A stretch of 64,000 nucleotides of DNA from Paraburkholderia largidicola. GTDB lineage: Bacteria; Pseudomonadota; Gammaproteobacteria; Burkholderiales; Burkholderiaceae. Each line of letters begins with the position of its first letter. Position 1 is the first letter of the stretch. The DNA lies in assembly GCF_013426895.1 (NCBI RefSeq), contig NZ_AP023176.1, forward strand, positions 496,001 through 560,000, read 5' to 3'. Both the position numbers and the translations under genes were made by a program. The notes below the pieces were generated by a model, which searched no databases, was not told the origin of the DNA, and saw only the letters and a list, made by a program, of their open reading frames with translations. Shown piece by piece: positions 1 through 9,199 of this stretch.

Positions 1-235
1 CGACCGGCGGCGCGCTCAACGTTACTGTCAGGGTTCGAACCGGTTGAACCCGCAACGGCTGCAATGGCTCCGATGGCCGCAAGACGAGTGTCGAGATCAG
101 ACCCACATGCAGTGCGCAGACGAATGCCACGACGACGCTGAACCGCCGTTCGTGAGCGGAAGGGCGCGTGGTATCAGCGGTGCGATCGATTGCCGACTCA
201 ATCGCATTTGAGCCCGAGAGTGCGTGTATATCCAT
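1..235 (-). CDS. TonB-like energy transducer, N-terminal part (cut by window edge)
   Basis: The reading frame starts at an ATG at 235 and runs off the left edge, so only about 78 residues are visible. A polar N-terminus of about 32 residues is followed by one hydrophobic segment (FSVVVAFVCALHVGLIST) and a proline-containing stretch (EPLQPLRVQPVRT). This is the layout of TonB: an inner-membrane anchor, then a Pro-rich periplasmic spacer. The C-terminal domain that would decide the call lies outside the window. TonB proteins pass proton-motive energy to outer-membrane receptors. The gene lies 148 bases downstream of a DUF2946 gene on the same strand; DUF2946 genes often accompany metal-responsive TonB-dependent receptors, so an uptake operon is an inference. 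An upstream GTG is an alternative start. Confidence 0.6.
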   Translation of the reverse strand, partial: MDIHALSGSNAIESAIDRTADTTRPSAHERRFSVVVAFVCALHVGLISTLVLRPSEPLQPLRVQPVRTLTVTLSAPPV

Positions 236-383
236 CGCGTTCACCGTTTCGGCGGACACATGCGCGCCCGCCGTCCCCGTTCGCAAAGAGCGGATAGCAA
301 TTGGGTATTTCCTGAAAGCAGGATGAGCACCGGCCTGCGTCTCTAATGAGCGCAATGCGTCGGACGATGCGCAGGAGTGAAGC

Positions 384-743
384 TCAGGAAAGAACGGGTG
401 GGCCGCGAGGACGGCCTGACGGATAGTCGCGAACGCTGATGAAAAGCGGGCGCGTCAACGTTGGAACGGTGGCAAGAAGGACCACGCCCGCTCCAGGAGG
501 TGGCGCGGGCGGAACAGCGAACGCTTGCTGTGCAATGAGATCGCAGTAGCCGCACGCGCTTATAGAAATGCTGGTCGCGTGATGGGACGGGCCTTCTTCG
601 CGGATGGCGGAACAGTTGACCGCAAATGGCTCGGACACTTTCGCATACGTGACCAGCTGACTGACCAGCGGCACGAACAGGATCAGCCACATGGCGATGA
701 GGCCAAGCCATGCGGTGCGATGTTTTCGGGCGCGACTGGTCAT
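384..743 (-). CDS. DUF2946 family small membrane protein
   Basis: This 119-residue protein has one N-terminal transmembrane segment (around residues 12-32, WLGLIAMWLILFVPLVSQLV) and then the family hallmark ISACGYCDLI near residues 60-70, with its paired cysteines. A second hydrophobic stretch follows (residues 75-95, Pro- and Gly-rich). These features fit the DUF2946 family of proteobacterial membrane proteins, which are often found next to copper-handling or TonB-dependent receptor genes. The biochemical role is not established; metal sensing or binding by the cysteines is inference. A TonB-like gene follows on the same strand. A palindrome at 849-861 lies about 105 bases upstream of the start and may be an operator. 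Confidence 0.75.
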   Translation of the reverse strand: MTSRARKHRTAWLGLIAMWLILFVPLVSQLVTYAKVSEPFAVNCSAIREEGPSHHATSISISACGYCDLIAQQAFAVPPAPPPGAGVVLLATVPTLTRPLFISVRDYPSGRPRGPPVLS

Positions 744-848
744 GATGTGATGAACAACGTGCGCGAATAAGGACGATCAATGAAGCACAGTGATTGTGTC
801 GCAGAACTGTATGGTTAGAGTAACCGAATGTGAAGGATCGCAGAACGT

Positions 849-861
849 TTCGTTAAGCGAA
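849..861. promoter_or_regulatory. Palindromic operator-like site TTCGTTAAGCGAA
   Basis: This is a 13-base site with TTCG and CGAA arms around TTAAG. It fits the same TTCGNTAANCGAA pattern as two sites upstream of the AtoE gene (12135-12147 and 12154-12166). It lies upstream of the DUF2946/TonB genes and just downstream of the stop of the next gene. That it binds a regulator is inference from symmetry and recurrence. Confidence 0.4.
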
Positions 862-898
862 TTGTTCGGTGGATCACGTTTTAATGGCGCGATCAGCG

Positions 899-1258
899 TC
901 AGTCGCTTGCGCTCCGCTGGCGCTGTTGGGTGCTCGGTTTTTTATGTGGCACGCGTTCGCGCCAGTAAGAGTGAAGTCGCGTTACGCCATAGCTATATCC
1001 ATTGACGGCAGGAGGCGGCCCGTAGACTTCGGCCGAAGTTTCGTAGACGACGGGTGCCGGATAGGTTCGTACGGTCGGCGGAGCGTAGGGTTGCGCTTCA
1101 GCAGAGGAATAAGATTCGTACATGACCAGGGGCGGCACGGATATAGAGTCCGGGCTGGGAACGCTCAGGAAGCCACCCGCGTTCGCATGCGGCACTGCGA
1201 CAGAGCACACGCATACTGCTGCGATTTTCACTAGACCTGACGTCGAGGCGTATTTCAT
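899..1258 (-). CDS. Hypothetical exported Pro/Tyr-rich protein
   Basis: I place the start at the ATG at 1258, giving 119 residues. The frame is open further upstream, but that part is not protein-like and this ATG leads straight into a signal peptide (residues 1-26, ending in PHANA). The mature part is low in complexity and rich in Pro, Tyr, Ser and Val. It contains a loose internal repeat: a YES...YAPP unit followed by a YET...YGPPP unit. The tail is basic (RERVPHKKPS...). I recognise no domain. An envelope or periplasmic location is predicted from the signal peptide. There is no strong ribosome-binding site, and the local base composition is less GC-rich than the flanking metabolic genes. 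Confidence 0.55.
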   Translation of the reverse strand: MKYASTSGLVKIAAVCVCSVAVPHANAGGFLSVPSPDSISVPPLVMYESYSSAEAQPYAPPTVRTYPAPVVYETSAEVYGPPPAVNGYSYGVTRLHSYWRERVPHKKPSTQQRQRSASD

Positions 1259-1592
1259 GATGTACCGATTTCGCTTGCCCGTCCGGCGATGTACCGACTG
1301 TGCTAAATCAAAGATAGTCGCTAACGAACAGAACGGAAATACGCTGCAAGTTCTTTTGTAACTGGCGGTAACTATCGTCTGATTACTTTGCCGATCACAC
1401 TGTGCGCTGAGGTATTGCCGATCGAGCCATGACGCGAGTTGAACGAGAGCCGGAAAGATCCTCGCGCCTGAAGGGAATAGTGCAAGAGTGTCAATCGTTA
1501 ATAGCAGACTGCAGGCACCGGATAGTGAAAATGCCTGGAGTGTGGATATTCTTTCGGCTCGTTTGATCTGACAGGAACTCAGGGAGACTCTC
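1259..1592. other. Intergenic region between two divergent small genes
   Basis: This 334-base gap lies between the exported protein (minus strand) and the small protein at 1593 (plus strand) and should hold both promoters. It is noticeably AT-richer than the rest of the window. I see no convincing coding sequence, RNA gene or strong palindrome in it. Confidence 0.5.
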
Positions 1593-1886
1593 ATGAACAC
1601 GTACAGTGCCGTAGGCACGATTTCGCTATTGTCGAAGACGGGCGAAGCTGTGGGACCCGACGTTCACGAGTTACGCCTGGAGGCCTCCATAGACGGCAAC
1701 GCTTTGCTAATGACCGACGTGGACCGCACTGACCGTGGCGTTTCCCGGAAGAGCTGCTATAGGATCACGGTTGCTGAGCTGGTCTCAGCGATTCAGATGT
1801 ACGGAATCGAGCTGATACCGGAATCAAAGAGGAAAACAATTACTACGCTTTCGGGTTACTGCATTCAGCAGTCGGAAACTGAATAA
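1593..1886 (+). CDS. Small conserved-looking hypothetical protein
   Basis: This 97-residue protein starts at an ATG preceded by a good ribosome-binding site (CAGGGAGA, 6 bases upstream). It has no signal peptide or membrane segment. The sequence looks like a compact alpha/beta fold: beta-like segments around residues 5-12 and 24-42, then a predicted helix around 58-72 (ITVAELVSAIQMYGIEL). I do not recognise the family. It stands alone, followed after a few bases by chemoreceptor gene debris. Confidence 0.6.
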   Translation: MNTYSAVGTISLLSKTGEAVGPDVHELRLEASIDGNALLMTDVDRTDRGVSRKSCYRITVAELVSAIQMYGIELIPESKRKTITTLSGYCIQQSETE

Positions 1887-1891
1887 CCGAG

Positions 1892-2014
1892 GTGGCTGGC
1901 TACTTCATGATCAACGAGATTGGATCTGCGTCGAAAGAACAGGCACATGGAATTCAGCAGATCACGATCGCGGTAACGAGTATGGACGAGGTGACACAGC
2001 AGAATGCTGCTTTA
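1892..2014 (+). pseudogene. Fragment of a methyl-accepting chemotaxis protein gene
   Basis: Translated in the frame of the GTG at 1892, this stretch reads ...INEIGSASKEQAHGIQQI... and then ...SMDEVTQQNAAL. This is the distal part of the methylation helix/signalling domain of methyl-accepting chemotaxis proteins (compare EIAAASEEQSEGIEQV and MDQVTQQNAAL in the intact receptor at 12329-13897). Homology stops at about 2014; the frame then continues with unrelated residues to a stop near 2060. No receptor sequence lies upstream, so this is a relic. The rest of the gap to 2274 shows nothing I can call, although the stretch 2041-2187 should carry the promoter of the esterase gene. Confidence 0.75.
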
Positions 2015-2274
2015 CGTCCGCGCGATGTCACCACGTCAACAGGATTAACGGCGATTGAATAACCCACCTCCCCATCAGTTCTTTCGGGGGTCACGCCGCG
2101 CGTTTTCCCAACCCCTCCCCACACCCGCATCTTCATGATATATTACATATCAACAGAACATAGACCCTGCCGCCCGCATCCGCCGCAGTGCCTCAACCGC
2201 CGACACGGCTCGTAGCCGCAACTGGCAGGAATACTCATCCGTGCGCGCCAGGCGCGCCCAATCCGGGTTCCACC

Positions 2275-2952
2275 ATGTTCGATCCGTCGCTGCTTGGCCG
2301 CCTGTCCTTCGTTCCCGCCGACGCCGCCAAAGCCCCCTTACCGCCGGGCCGCAACCGGCTCGGCCTCGCCAGCGAACGCGACGCCATCCTGTTCGTCCCA
2401 TCCGGCCTCGACACGCGCGAGCCCGTACCGTTATTCGTGATGTTCCATGGTGCAGGCGGCTTTCCAGAAAAGGTTCTACCCTTCATCGAAGAGCACGCCG
2501 AGCGTGACAGGTTTCTCGTCCTTGCGCCGCATTCGATGTACGCCACCTGGGACATCGTCATCGGCGGCAGCGGCCCTGATCTGGCGCGGCTCGATCGGGC
2601 GCTGGTCGAAGTGACGTCCCGCTACCGGATCGACCCTAAGCGTCTCGCCTTCGCCGGCTTCTCGGACGGCGCAAGCTACGCACTGTCGATCGGTATCACG
2701 AACGGCGATATCGCAAGTCATGTGATCGCGTTCTCCGGCGGCTTCATGTCGGTCTTCACGCAGGAGGGCGCGCCCAAGGTTTTCATCGCGCACGGCCTGG
2801 CCGACGAACAACTGCCCATCGAATCCAGCGGTCGCGCAAACACGGCCAAGCTGAAAGCCGCGGGCTACGACGTGCAATACATCGAATTCAACGGACCCCA
2901 TGCGATCCAGCCTGCCATCGCAGGCATGGCGATCGCGTTCTTTCTCGGCTAG
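2275..2952 (+). CDS. Alpha/beta hydrolase, predicted esterase
   Basis: This 225-residue enzyme has an alpha/beta-hydrolase fold of the carboxylesterase/dienelactone-hydrolase type. Visible landmarks are the oxyanion region MFHGAGG (about residue 52), the nucleophile elbow GFSDGASYA (Gly-x-Ser-x-Gly, about residue 130), an acid candidate in HGLADEQLP and the C-terminal histidine in NGPHAIQPAIA. I chose the ATG at 2275; a GTG at 2188 would add 29 Pro-rich, unstructured residues and neither start has a clear ribosome-binding site. There is no signal peptide. The AAA ATPase gene begins 53 bases downstream on the same strand. The substrate is unknown. Confidence 0.8.
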   Translation: MFDPSLLGRLSFVPADAAKAPLPPGRNRLGLASERDAILFVPSGLDTREPVPLFVMFHGAGGFPEKVLPFIEEHAERDRFLVLAPHSMYATWDIVIGGSGPDLARLDRALVEVTSRYRIDPKRLAFAGFSDGASYALSIGITNGDIASHVIAFSGGFMSVFTQEGAPKVFIAHGLADEQLPIESSGRANTAKLKAAGYDVQYIEFNGPHAIQPAIAGMAIAFFLG

Positions 2953-3005
2953 CTGGCGCGCTGCCGTCACCCGCGTCGCCGCCACCACCAGATACGAGTG
3001 CGTCT

Positions 3006-4628
3006 ATGGACTTTGAAATACCGGAATCACTGGTGCATCCGCTGCTTGCGATGATCGAATCGGAATCGCCGCTCGCCAGACAGCTGAATCAGCACGGCGC
3101 GTGTCACGGCAGCATGGTGGTGTCGAGCGCGCTGTTCGATTCGAGATCGCTCAATACGCTGTACTCGCTGAGCAAGGCGAACAACGAGCGCGCGCTGATG
3201 TTCCAGATGCTCGCGCTCGACAACATCTACAACGCGCCGCAAGCGCGCATTATTCCGGGCCTCGATCAACTCGTGCCGGGTCTCGTTGCGTATCTGTCGC
3301 GCGATGCGATCGACGGCTGGCTCTACAGCCGCGCGAAGGACGGCACGTTGCTGCCGTGGCTCGTGCGCCGCATGCGCGTCGTCGAGCCCGAGCAGGGCAT
3401 GCCGTACGTCGTCATCGACATGCTGGCGAATACGATGCAGTCCGCGAACTCCGAGCGCACCGAGCATCACATGCGGCACTCGGGCATGACGACGTCACTC
3501 GTGATCAACCGGCACGACATCGTCAACCGCACGATTCCCGAACTGCTGGCCGAGTTCGGTTTCTACAAGGAATGCCCGGAATTCAAGCTCGAATATGAAC
3601 GGCACGCGCAGCGCTTCCTCGAATTCCAGCCGCGTTTCGGCGCGCAGTTCGTGGTGTCGAAGGCGGCGTATACGATCGATGCAAAAGCCGGCGCCGAGTT
3701 GATCCGCATTCCCGAAGGCGTGAGCGCAAAGTGCGTGAACGACGAAGAGACGCTCGAGCGCCGCTTCCTGATGACAGCCGACGCGGAGTTCTGGCGCGAC
3801 GCGAGCATCGATAGCGGCTTCGACAAGGTGCCGTTGCATTGCTACGTGTGCCTGTTTCATATGGAATGGCATCGCGATATCTGGGTGCATGTCCAGCACA
3901 TGGCGGCATACCGCTATCAGCCGGAACTGCGCGACAAGCTGGTTCTGCCGTCTCACCACCGCGATCTGATCGACATTCTGACGTCGAAGACGAATGTGTT
4001 CGTGCAGGACTTCGTGCCGGGCAAATCAGGCGGCACGACGATTCTTTGCCAGGGCGCGCCTGGCTTGGGCAAAACGCTGACGGCCGAGGTCTATTCGGAA
4101 GTGGTCGGCAAGCCGTTGTATCGCGTGCATTCGGGGCAGCTTGGAACGACGGCGGCGTCCGTCGGCGCGGCGCTGTCGGGTATCCTGCAGCGCGCGACGC
4201 GGTGGGACGCGATCATGCTGCTCGATGAAGCCGACGTCTATATCCGCCGTCGCGACAACGACCTCGAACACAATGCGATCGTTGCGGAGTTTCTGCGCAC
4301 GCTCGAGTATTTCAACGGCTTGCTGTTCATGACGACCAATCGCATCGACGATGTCGACGACGCCATTCTGTCGCGCTGCATCGCGAAGATTCACTATGCG
4401 ACGCCGCCGCGAGCCGATGCGATCCGCTTGTGGAAGCTGCTGTCCGTGCAACTGGGCGCCGACCTCGGCGACGAGCTGATCGAAGCGCTTACCAATGCGT
4501 GGCCGCAATCGAGCGGACGGGACATCAAGGAGCTGCTGAAGCTGACCACGCGCTATTGCCGCGCGAAAGAGATTCCGTTATCGGAAGATGCGTTCAGGAT
4601 CTGCGCGACGTTTCGCGGGCATGCGTGA
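3006..4628 (+). CDS. AAA family ATPase with long uncharacterised N-terminal region
   Basis: This protein has 540 residues. The C-terminal half is a single AAA module: Walker A GAPGLGKT at 350-357, Walker B IMLLDEAD around 403-410 with D407 and E408, and a sensor-1 like MTTNRIDD about 35 residues later. The first 320 residues match no domain I recognise. The arrangement resembles AAA proteins of the FtsH/BCS1 type that remodel a partner, but there is no protease domain and no clear membrane segment. It probably forms an operon with the esterase gene 53 bases upstream. Downstream it converges, 12 bases apart, on an effector-like gene. The biological role is not known to me. Confidence 0.85.
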   Translation: MDFEIPESLVHPLLAMIESESPLARQLNQHGACHGSMVVSSALFDSRSLNTLYSLSKANNERALMFQMLALDNIYNAPQARIIPGLDQLVPGLVAYLSRDAIDGWLYSRAKDGTLLPWLVRRMRVVEPEQGMPYVVIDMLANTMQSANSERTEHHMRHSGMTTSLVINRHDIVNRTIPELLAEFGFYKECPEFKLEYERHAQRFLEFQPRFGAQFVVSKAAYTIDAKAGAELIRIPEGVSAKCVNDEETLERRFLMTADAEFWRDASIDSGFDKVPLHCYVCLFHMEWHRDIWVHVQHMAAYRYQPELRDKLVLPSHHRDLIDILTSKTNVFVQDFVPGKSGGTTILCQGAPGLGKTLTAEVYSEVVGKPLYRVHSGQLGTTAASVGAALSGILQRATRWDAIMLLDEADVYIRRRDNDLEHNAIVAEFLRTLEYFNGLLFMTTNRIDDVDDAILSRCIAKIHYATPPRADAIRLWKLLSVQLGADLGDELIEALTNAWPQSSGRDIKELLKLTTRYCRAKEIPLSEDAFRICATFRGHA

Positions 4629-4640
4629 CGTCGCGCGCAC

Positions 4641-5552
4641 TCATGGCGTCGTGTCCATCGGATCGTCCGTGGCATTGTTCGCGGCGTCCTGCTGACGGGT
4701 TCGGATGAGTTCGTCGAGCATCGGCTTTCCGGCCATGTTCTGGCGATACCACATGTTCATCATCTGCTGGCCGACCATCGGATCGACGCCGGTGGACGAC
4801 TTGTGCAAAGTCGCTCCGCGCGCGCTCTCCGAGTGAACGTTGGTCTTCGGTAGCGCCACGCCGCCTTTTGCCGGCTCGCCGTGTGCGTTGTACGGCGAGT
4901 AGGCGCGCGCCGTCGCATCGAGCAGCGAGTCCATGTTCGGGTGCGCGCTTTTCTCGCCTACGCCATGCATCTCGCGCAACGACGTAAATGCGCTGTGCGC
5001 GGCCGAGTCTCTCGGCTTGTTATGGTTGTCCTTGTCGATCTGGAATTTGTCGTTGCTGAACTGCAAGGTGGGCACGTCGGTTTCGCGGACGTTGAACGCG
5101 CCGGGAACCGCCGCGGCGCCACGGCCGAGCACTTTCGCCTCGTCGGACTGCGTGCGATTGACGGATGAGATTGATGGAGAGTGATCGCCGGCATTCGGCG
5201 CGTCGGTTTTCTTGATCAGATCGCCTGGCTTTGCTGTACCAAGCGCACCGACAGGCGAGGCGGACGGGTCGTGCAGCGCAGTCTCGCCGTGCGTTGCAAG
5301 TGACTTGCCTTTACCGCCCGGCGCCTTTGCAACACCACTCCCGGAAATACCGAACCGCGTCACTTCCGTCTGCCAGTCGGCCGGCGCGTCGTTCGTCGAC
5401 GCGGACTTCTTTTGCTTCGCGGATGGCGGCATGCCGGGCAACGGGCTGGAAGCACGGCGCTTGACGCCCGATGTCGATGGCGTCGGCTGGCTCGAGCCTA
5501 CCGTCGGCGTTGCAGCGATGTGGGACGGCGAACTGCCGTTGACTTTAGGCAT
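4641..5552 (-). CDS. Orphan low-complexity protein, candidate secreted effector
   Basis: This 303-residue protein starts at the ATG at 5552, with GGGAGG about 14 bases upstream. No enzymatic domain is recognisable. The first 54 residues contain no Asp or Glu and are rich in Ser, Thr and Pro, as in many type III secretion signals. Residues 31-49 carry a bipartite nuclear-localisation-like pattern (KRR, 12-residue spacer, KQKK). The middle is polar and disordered; the C-terminal 70 residues are Met/Gln-rich and likely helical (VGQQMMNMWYRQNMAGKPML). Unlike the gene at 57204-58055, I find no exact TTCG-N16-TTCG box upstream. An effector role is inference; a lineage-specific disordered protein is the alternative. 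Confidence 0.55.
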   Translation of the reverse strand: MPKVNGSSPSHIAATPTVGSSQPTPSTSGVKRRASSPLPGMPPSAKQKKSASTNDAPADWQTEVTRFGISGSGVAKAPGGKGKSLATHGETALHDPSASPVGALGTAKPGDLIKKTDAPNAGDHSPSISSVNRTQSDEAKVLGRGAAAVPGAFNVRETDVPTLQFSNDKFQIDKDNHNKPRDSAAHSAFTSLREMHGVGEKSAHPNMDSLLDATARAYSPYNAHGEPAKGGVALPKTNVHSESARGATLHKSSTGVDPMVGQQMMNMWYRQNMAGKPMLDELIRTRQQDAANNATDDPMDTTP

Positions 5553-5689
5553 GATGAAACGACCTCCCGTGACGATCCGGACATTGAGCGTCCGCACAGT
5601 CTGGCCCGGAGCGGCGCGTGAAGCCGTCAGCACGCGCATGCATGTCGCGCGATACGAAGCGGTCGGAACCCGCCAACGCACGCTGCCCG

Positions 5690-6358
5690 CTATCGACGCT
5701 CGCGCACCGCGATGACCCGGTTCTGCGCAACCGCATAGATGGCGGCATCGTCGGCGGACGGGTTGACGACGAAACCGCCCGTGAACGCGCCGAACGCGGG
5801 CAGCACGCCGCATCGCGCGGCAAAGCGGAAGCAGGGCACGCGCACGGAATCCGCGCGGCTCGCGATCACGTAGACAGGATGCTCATGTCCCGCGAGCACA
5901 TACGCGCCGTCGACCACCTGCGGGTAATGACACAACGCCCACCGTCCATGCCGCCACGGTTCGAGCACCGTCTCGACACCGAGCGACGGCGGCAGCATGC
6001 CGGCACTGCGATCGTGATTCCCTTCGACCATGACCATGCGCACCGCCGCATGCCGCGCGCGCCATTCGCCGAGCGCCTGCATCGTCGCGCTGCCGAGCGA
6101 TTCGCGCCCATGCAGCAGATCGCCGAGAAACACGATCGACTCGGGCCTGTGCGCAGCGATCAGCGCATCGAGCCGCGCGAGATCGTCGGTCGTCGCGCCG
6201 GCCGGCACGGGCACGCCATGCGCGCGAAACACGGCATCCTTGCCGAAGTGCGCATCGGCGATGAAGAGGCTCTTCAGTTGCGGATCGAACGCGGCGCGCT
6301 GCGCGGACAATTGCAGCGGATAACCCCCCACATCGACGGTCATGGTTTCGAACGTCAT
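5690..6358 (-). CDS. pdeM: Ligase-associated DNA damage response endonuclease PdeM
   Basis: This 222-residue metallophosphoesterase carries the family motifs in order: D-x-H in IADAHFGKD (about residue 34), GDLLHGRES (about 78), GNHDRS (about 113), CHYPQ (about 144) and GHEHPVY (about 157). These supply the two-metal site that cleaves phosphodiesters. PdeM-type enzymes are named for their company with an ATP-dependent DNA ligase and an Lhr-like helicase. Here the start codon overlaps the stop of the helicase gene by 4 bases (ATGA), so the two are translationally coupled. The ligase and exonuclease partners are not adjacent. Confidence 0.85.
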   Translation of the reverse strand: MTFETMTVDVGGYPLQLSAQRAAFDPQLKSLFIADAHFGKDAVFRAHGVPVPAGATTDDLARLDALIAAHRPESIVFLGDLLHGRESLGSATMQALGEWRARHAAVRMVMVEGNHDRSAGMLPPSLGVETVLEPWRHGRWALCHYPQVVDGAYVLAGHEHPVYVIASRADSVRVPCFRFAARCGVLPAFGAFTGGFVVNPSADDAAIYAVAQNRVIAVRERR

Positions 6359-9036
6359 CCGCGCGCTGCCTTGTCGAGTTCGGCCAGCATCCGCTCGATG
6401 CGGTCCGCGAGCTTTTCGGTGCTGACCTTTTCGCGGATGCGCCCGACGATCAGCGGAAACGCGAACGGCGTCGGCTTCTTCGGGTGCGTCAGCGCAAGGC
6501 GGCTCGCGCGCATCGCATCGAGCGCGCGCCGGATGCGGTCGAGATCGAGTTCCTGCAACTTCACCTCCGCATCGGCCTGCGTCAGCAGCAGATTGTCGTT
6601 GTCGTGCTTGCGAAACACCTCATAGAAAAGGCCGCTCGACGCCTGCAACTGCCGCGCGCTCTTCTGCTGTCCCGGATGCGCCTGATAGACGAGACCCGCG
6701 ACACGCGCGATCTCGCGAAAGCGGCGCATCGCGAGTTCGGAGGCGTTGAGGCTGTCCATGATGTCGTCGGCAAGACGCGTGGACGAAAACAGACCTTCGG
6801 CGATCAGCGTCGCCCAGTCGAACGCCTGCGACGACAACAGTTCGAAGCCATAGTCGTTCGCGGAGATCGAGAAGGTGCCCGGCCGGTCGCGCGCCGCGCG
6901 CCAGCCGAGCAGCGACGCCAGGCCGATATGCGCGACGCGCCCCGCAAACGGATAGCAGAAGAAGTGATGGCCTTCGCGCGTCCGCAGTATTTCGGCGACC
7001 AGCAGTCCCGTTTCCGGCAACGCGGACCAGTTGGCCTGCAACTCCAGCAAAGGCCGGATCGCGATCATCTCCGGCTCGACGTACTCGCCGCGTTCAGCCT
7101 CGGCGAGCATCGCCAGCGTCGCGTCGGCCAGCTCGGAGGAGAGCGGCATCTTGCTGCCCGCCCACTGCGGCATCGCGCCTCGCGACGACGTTGCTCGCCG
7201 CACATAGGCCGTCATATCGCGCACGCGCACGAGTTCAAGCGCGCGGCCACCGAACGTGAACACGTCGCCGGGTTTGAGTCGCGAGATGAACGATTCTTCC
7301 ATCGAGCCGATCCGTCCGCCCGTGAGCCATGCGACATGCAGCGTCGCGTTGGCGACGATGGTGCCGACGTTGCTGCGGTGGCGGCGGATCAGATCGTCGC
7401 GCAGCACGCAATACACCCCGTCATCGTCGCGCACGACGCGGTGAAAGTCGGGATACGCGTGCAGCGACGGCCCGCCGCGCTCGACGAACGCAAGCGTCCA
7501 GTCGAATTCCTGCTGCGTCAGCTCGCGATACGCGAACGTCGTGCGAACCTCGTCGAACAGTTCGGGCGCCTTGAAACCGCCGCCGATCGCGACCGTGACG
7601 AGATGCTGGACCAGCACGTCGAACGGCTTGCGCGGCGTCTCACGGCCTTCGATGCGGCGCGCTTCGACGGCGCGCCGCGCTGCCGCCGCTTCGACGAGTT
7701 CGAGTGCGTGCGTCGGCACGATCGTAATGCGCGACGCGCGGCCCGGTGCGTGTCCCGAGCGCCCCGCGCGCTGCATCAGCCGCGCGACGCCTTTCGGCGA
7801 GCCGATCTGGAACACGCGCTCGACGGGCAAAAAGTCGACGCCGAGATCGAGGCTCGATGTGCAGACAACGGCCTTCAGCTTGCCCGTCTTGAGGCCGTCC
7901 TCGACCCATTCGCGCACTTCCTGTGCGAGCGAGCCGTGATGAAGCGCGATCACTCCCGCCCAGTCGGGGCGTAGCGCCAGCAGCGCCTGATACCAGATCT
8001 CGGCCTGCGAGCGCGTATTCGTGAAGACGAGCGACGTGCGCGCTTCGTCGATGCCCTCGGCGACGGGCCCCACCTGACGCGTGCCGAGATGGCCACCCCA
8101 CGGAAAGCGTTCGATCGTCGCGGGAATCAGCGTGTCGATGATGAGCGTCTTCGGCTGCATGCCGCTCACCGATACACGCGGCGTGCGAACGGGCGCGAGC
8201 AGCACGTCGGCGGCGAACGGAAGATTGCCGAGCGTCGCCGACAGTCCCCATACCTGCAGGTCCGCGCGCCAGCGCGCGAGATGCGCGATGGCAAGCTGGG
8301 TCTGCGTGCCGCGCTTGTTGCCGAGCAGCTCGTGCCATTCGTCGACGACGACGAGACGCACATGCTTCAGCTCTTCGCGGGCATCGCTGCGCGTCAGCAT
8401 CAGCGACAGGCTTTCGGGCGTCGTGACGAGCGCGCTCGGCATGCGGCGGCTCTGGCGGGCGCGTTCCGTCGAACTGGTGTCGCCCGTGCGCAGGCCGATC
8501 GTCCACGGCACGCCGAGTTCGCGCGCGGCGCTTTGCAATGCGCGGGCGGTATCGGCGGCGAGCGCGCGCATCGGCGTGATCCACAGCACCGTCAGCGGGT
8601 CCGCGAGCGCGCGCGGCGGATGATCGCCGAATGCGGCCATCGCGCCGAACCAGACGGCCCATGTCTTGCCCGCGCCCGTCGTGGCGTGCAGCAGCCCGCT
8701 GGAACCTGCCGTGATGGCGCGCCAGACTTCACGCTGGAAATCGAATGGCTGCCACTCGCGCTCAGAGAACCACTGCTGGACGCGCGTATCGAACGCGGTT
8801 TTTGCCTTGTCGGGGTCGGGCGCGTAGGCGGCCGGTGTGAACGCGTCCGGCGCCGGCGCGGCGCGCGTTTTCGGAATGCGGCGCGGGCGAGGCGCACGGC
8901 GTCGCGCTGCCGGGTTGGTTGTGTCGTCGATGCCGGATGCATCGGCGGGATCGCGATCAGGATCTGACGCAGGATCAGAGGCCGCGTCGGCTGCGGACTG
9001 CGTGGCGTTGCGCTCGGGATCGATCGGATCGGTCAT
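6355..9036 (-). CDS. Ligase-associated DEXH-box helicase (Lhr-like)
   Basis: This 893-residue superfamily 2 helicase shows Walker [10 protein letters not shown], a DEWH box ([11 protein letters not shown]), motif III (LSATLGN), TNTRSQAE, a motif-V region ([10 protein letters not shown]) and motif [10 protein letters not shown]. It is followed by the long C-terminal winged-helix region of Lhr proteins. The N-terminal 70 residues are acidic, then Arg/Pro-rich and probably disordered. I chose the ATG at 9036 ([10 protein letters not shown]); the frame continues upstream but without family-like sequence. Lhr helicases translocate 3'-5' on single-stranded DNA and unwind RNA-DNA hybrids. The gene is coupled to pdeM and is divergent from the diguanylate cyclase. 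Action in repair is established for the family, not shown here. Confidence 0.88.
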   Translation of the reverse strand: MTDPIDPERNATQSAADAASDPASDPDRDPADASGIDDTTNPAARRRAPRPRRIPKTRAAPAPDAFTPAAYAPDPDKAKTAFDTRVQQWFSEREWQPFDFQREVWRAITAGSSGLLHATTGAGKTWAVWFGAMAAFGDHPPRALADPLTVLWITPMRALAADTARALQSAARELGVPWTIGLRTGDTSSTERARQSRRMPSALVTTPESLSLMLTRSDAREELKHVRLVVVDEWHELLGNKRGTQTQLAIAHLARWRADLQVWGLSATLGNLPFAADVLLAPVRTPRVSVSGMQPKTLIIDTLIPATIERFPWGGHLGTRQVGPVAEGIDEARTSLVFTNTRSQAEIWYQALLALRPDWAGVIALHHGSLAQEVREWVEDGLKTGKLKAVVCTSSLDLGVDFLPVERVFQIGSPKGVARLMQRAGRSGHAPGRASRITIVPTHALELVEAAAARRAVEARRIEGRETPRKPFDVLVQHLVTVAIGGGFKAPELFDEVRTTFAYRELTQQEFDWTLAFVERGGPSLHAYPDFHRVVRDDDGVYCVLRDDLIRRHRSNVGTIVANATLHVAWLTGGRIGSMEESFISRLKPGDVFTFGGRALELVRVRDMTAYVRRATSSRGAMPQWAGSKMPLSSELADATLAMLAEAERGEYVEPEMIAIRPLLELQANWSALPETGLLVAEILRTREGHHFFCYPFAGRVAHIGLASLLGWRAARDRPGTFSISANDYGFELLSSQAFDWATLIAEGLFSSTRLADDIMDSLNASELAMRRFREIARVAGLVYQAHPGQQKSARQLQASSGLFYEVFRKHDNDNLLLTQADAEVKLQELDLDRIRRALDAMRASRLALTHPKKPTPFAFPLIVGRIREKVSTEKLADRIERMLAELDKAARG

Positions 9037-9199
9037 GGGGTGACATAAATCGCGGGCACGGTATGCCTCACACAGCATGGCGCATGCCCACGTTGGCATC
9101 GGTAACGAAGCGCTGCCCGACGATCATGATGCAGCCTTATTTTCAGCGTAAAATGCGTCTGCCGCCGCCATGTACCGGCGTAGTGCCCTTACGTCAGCG

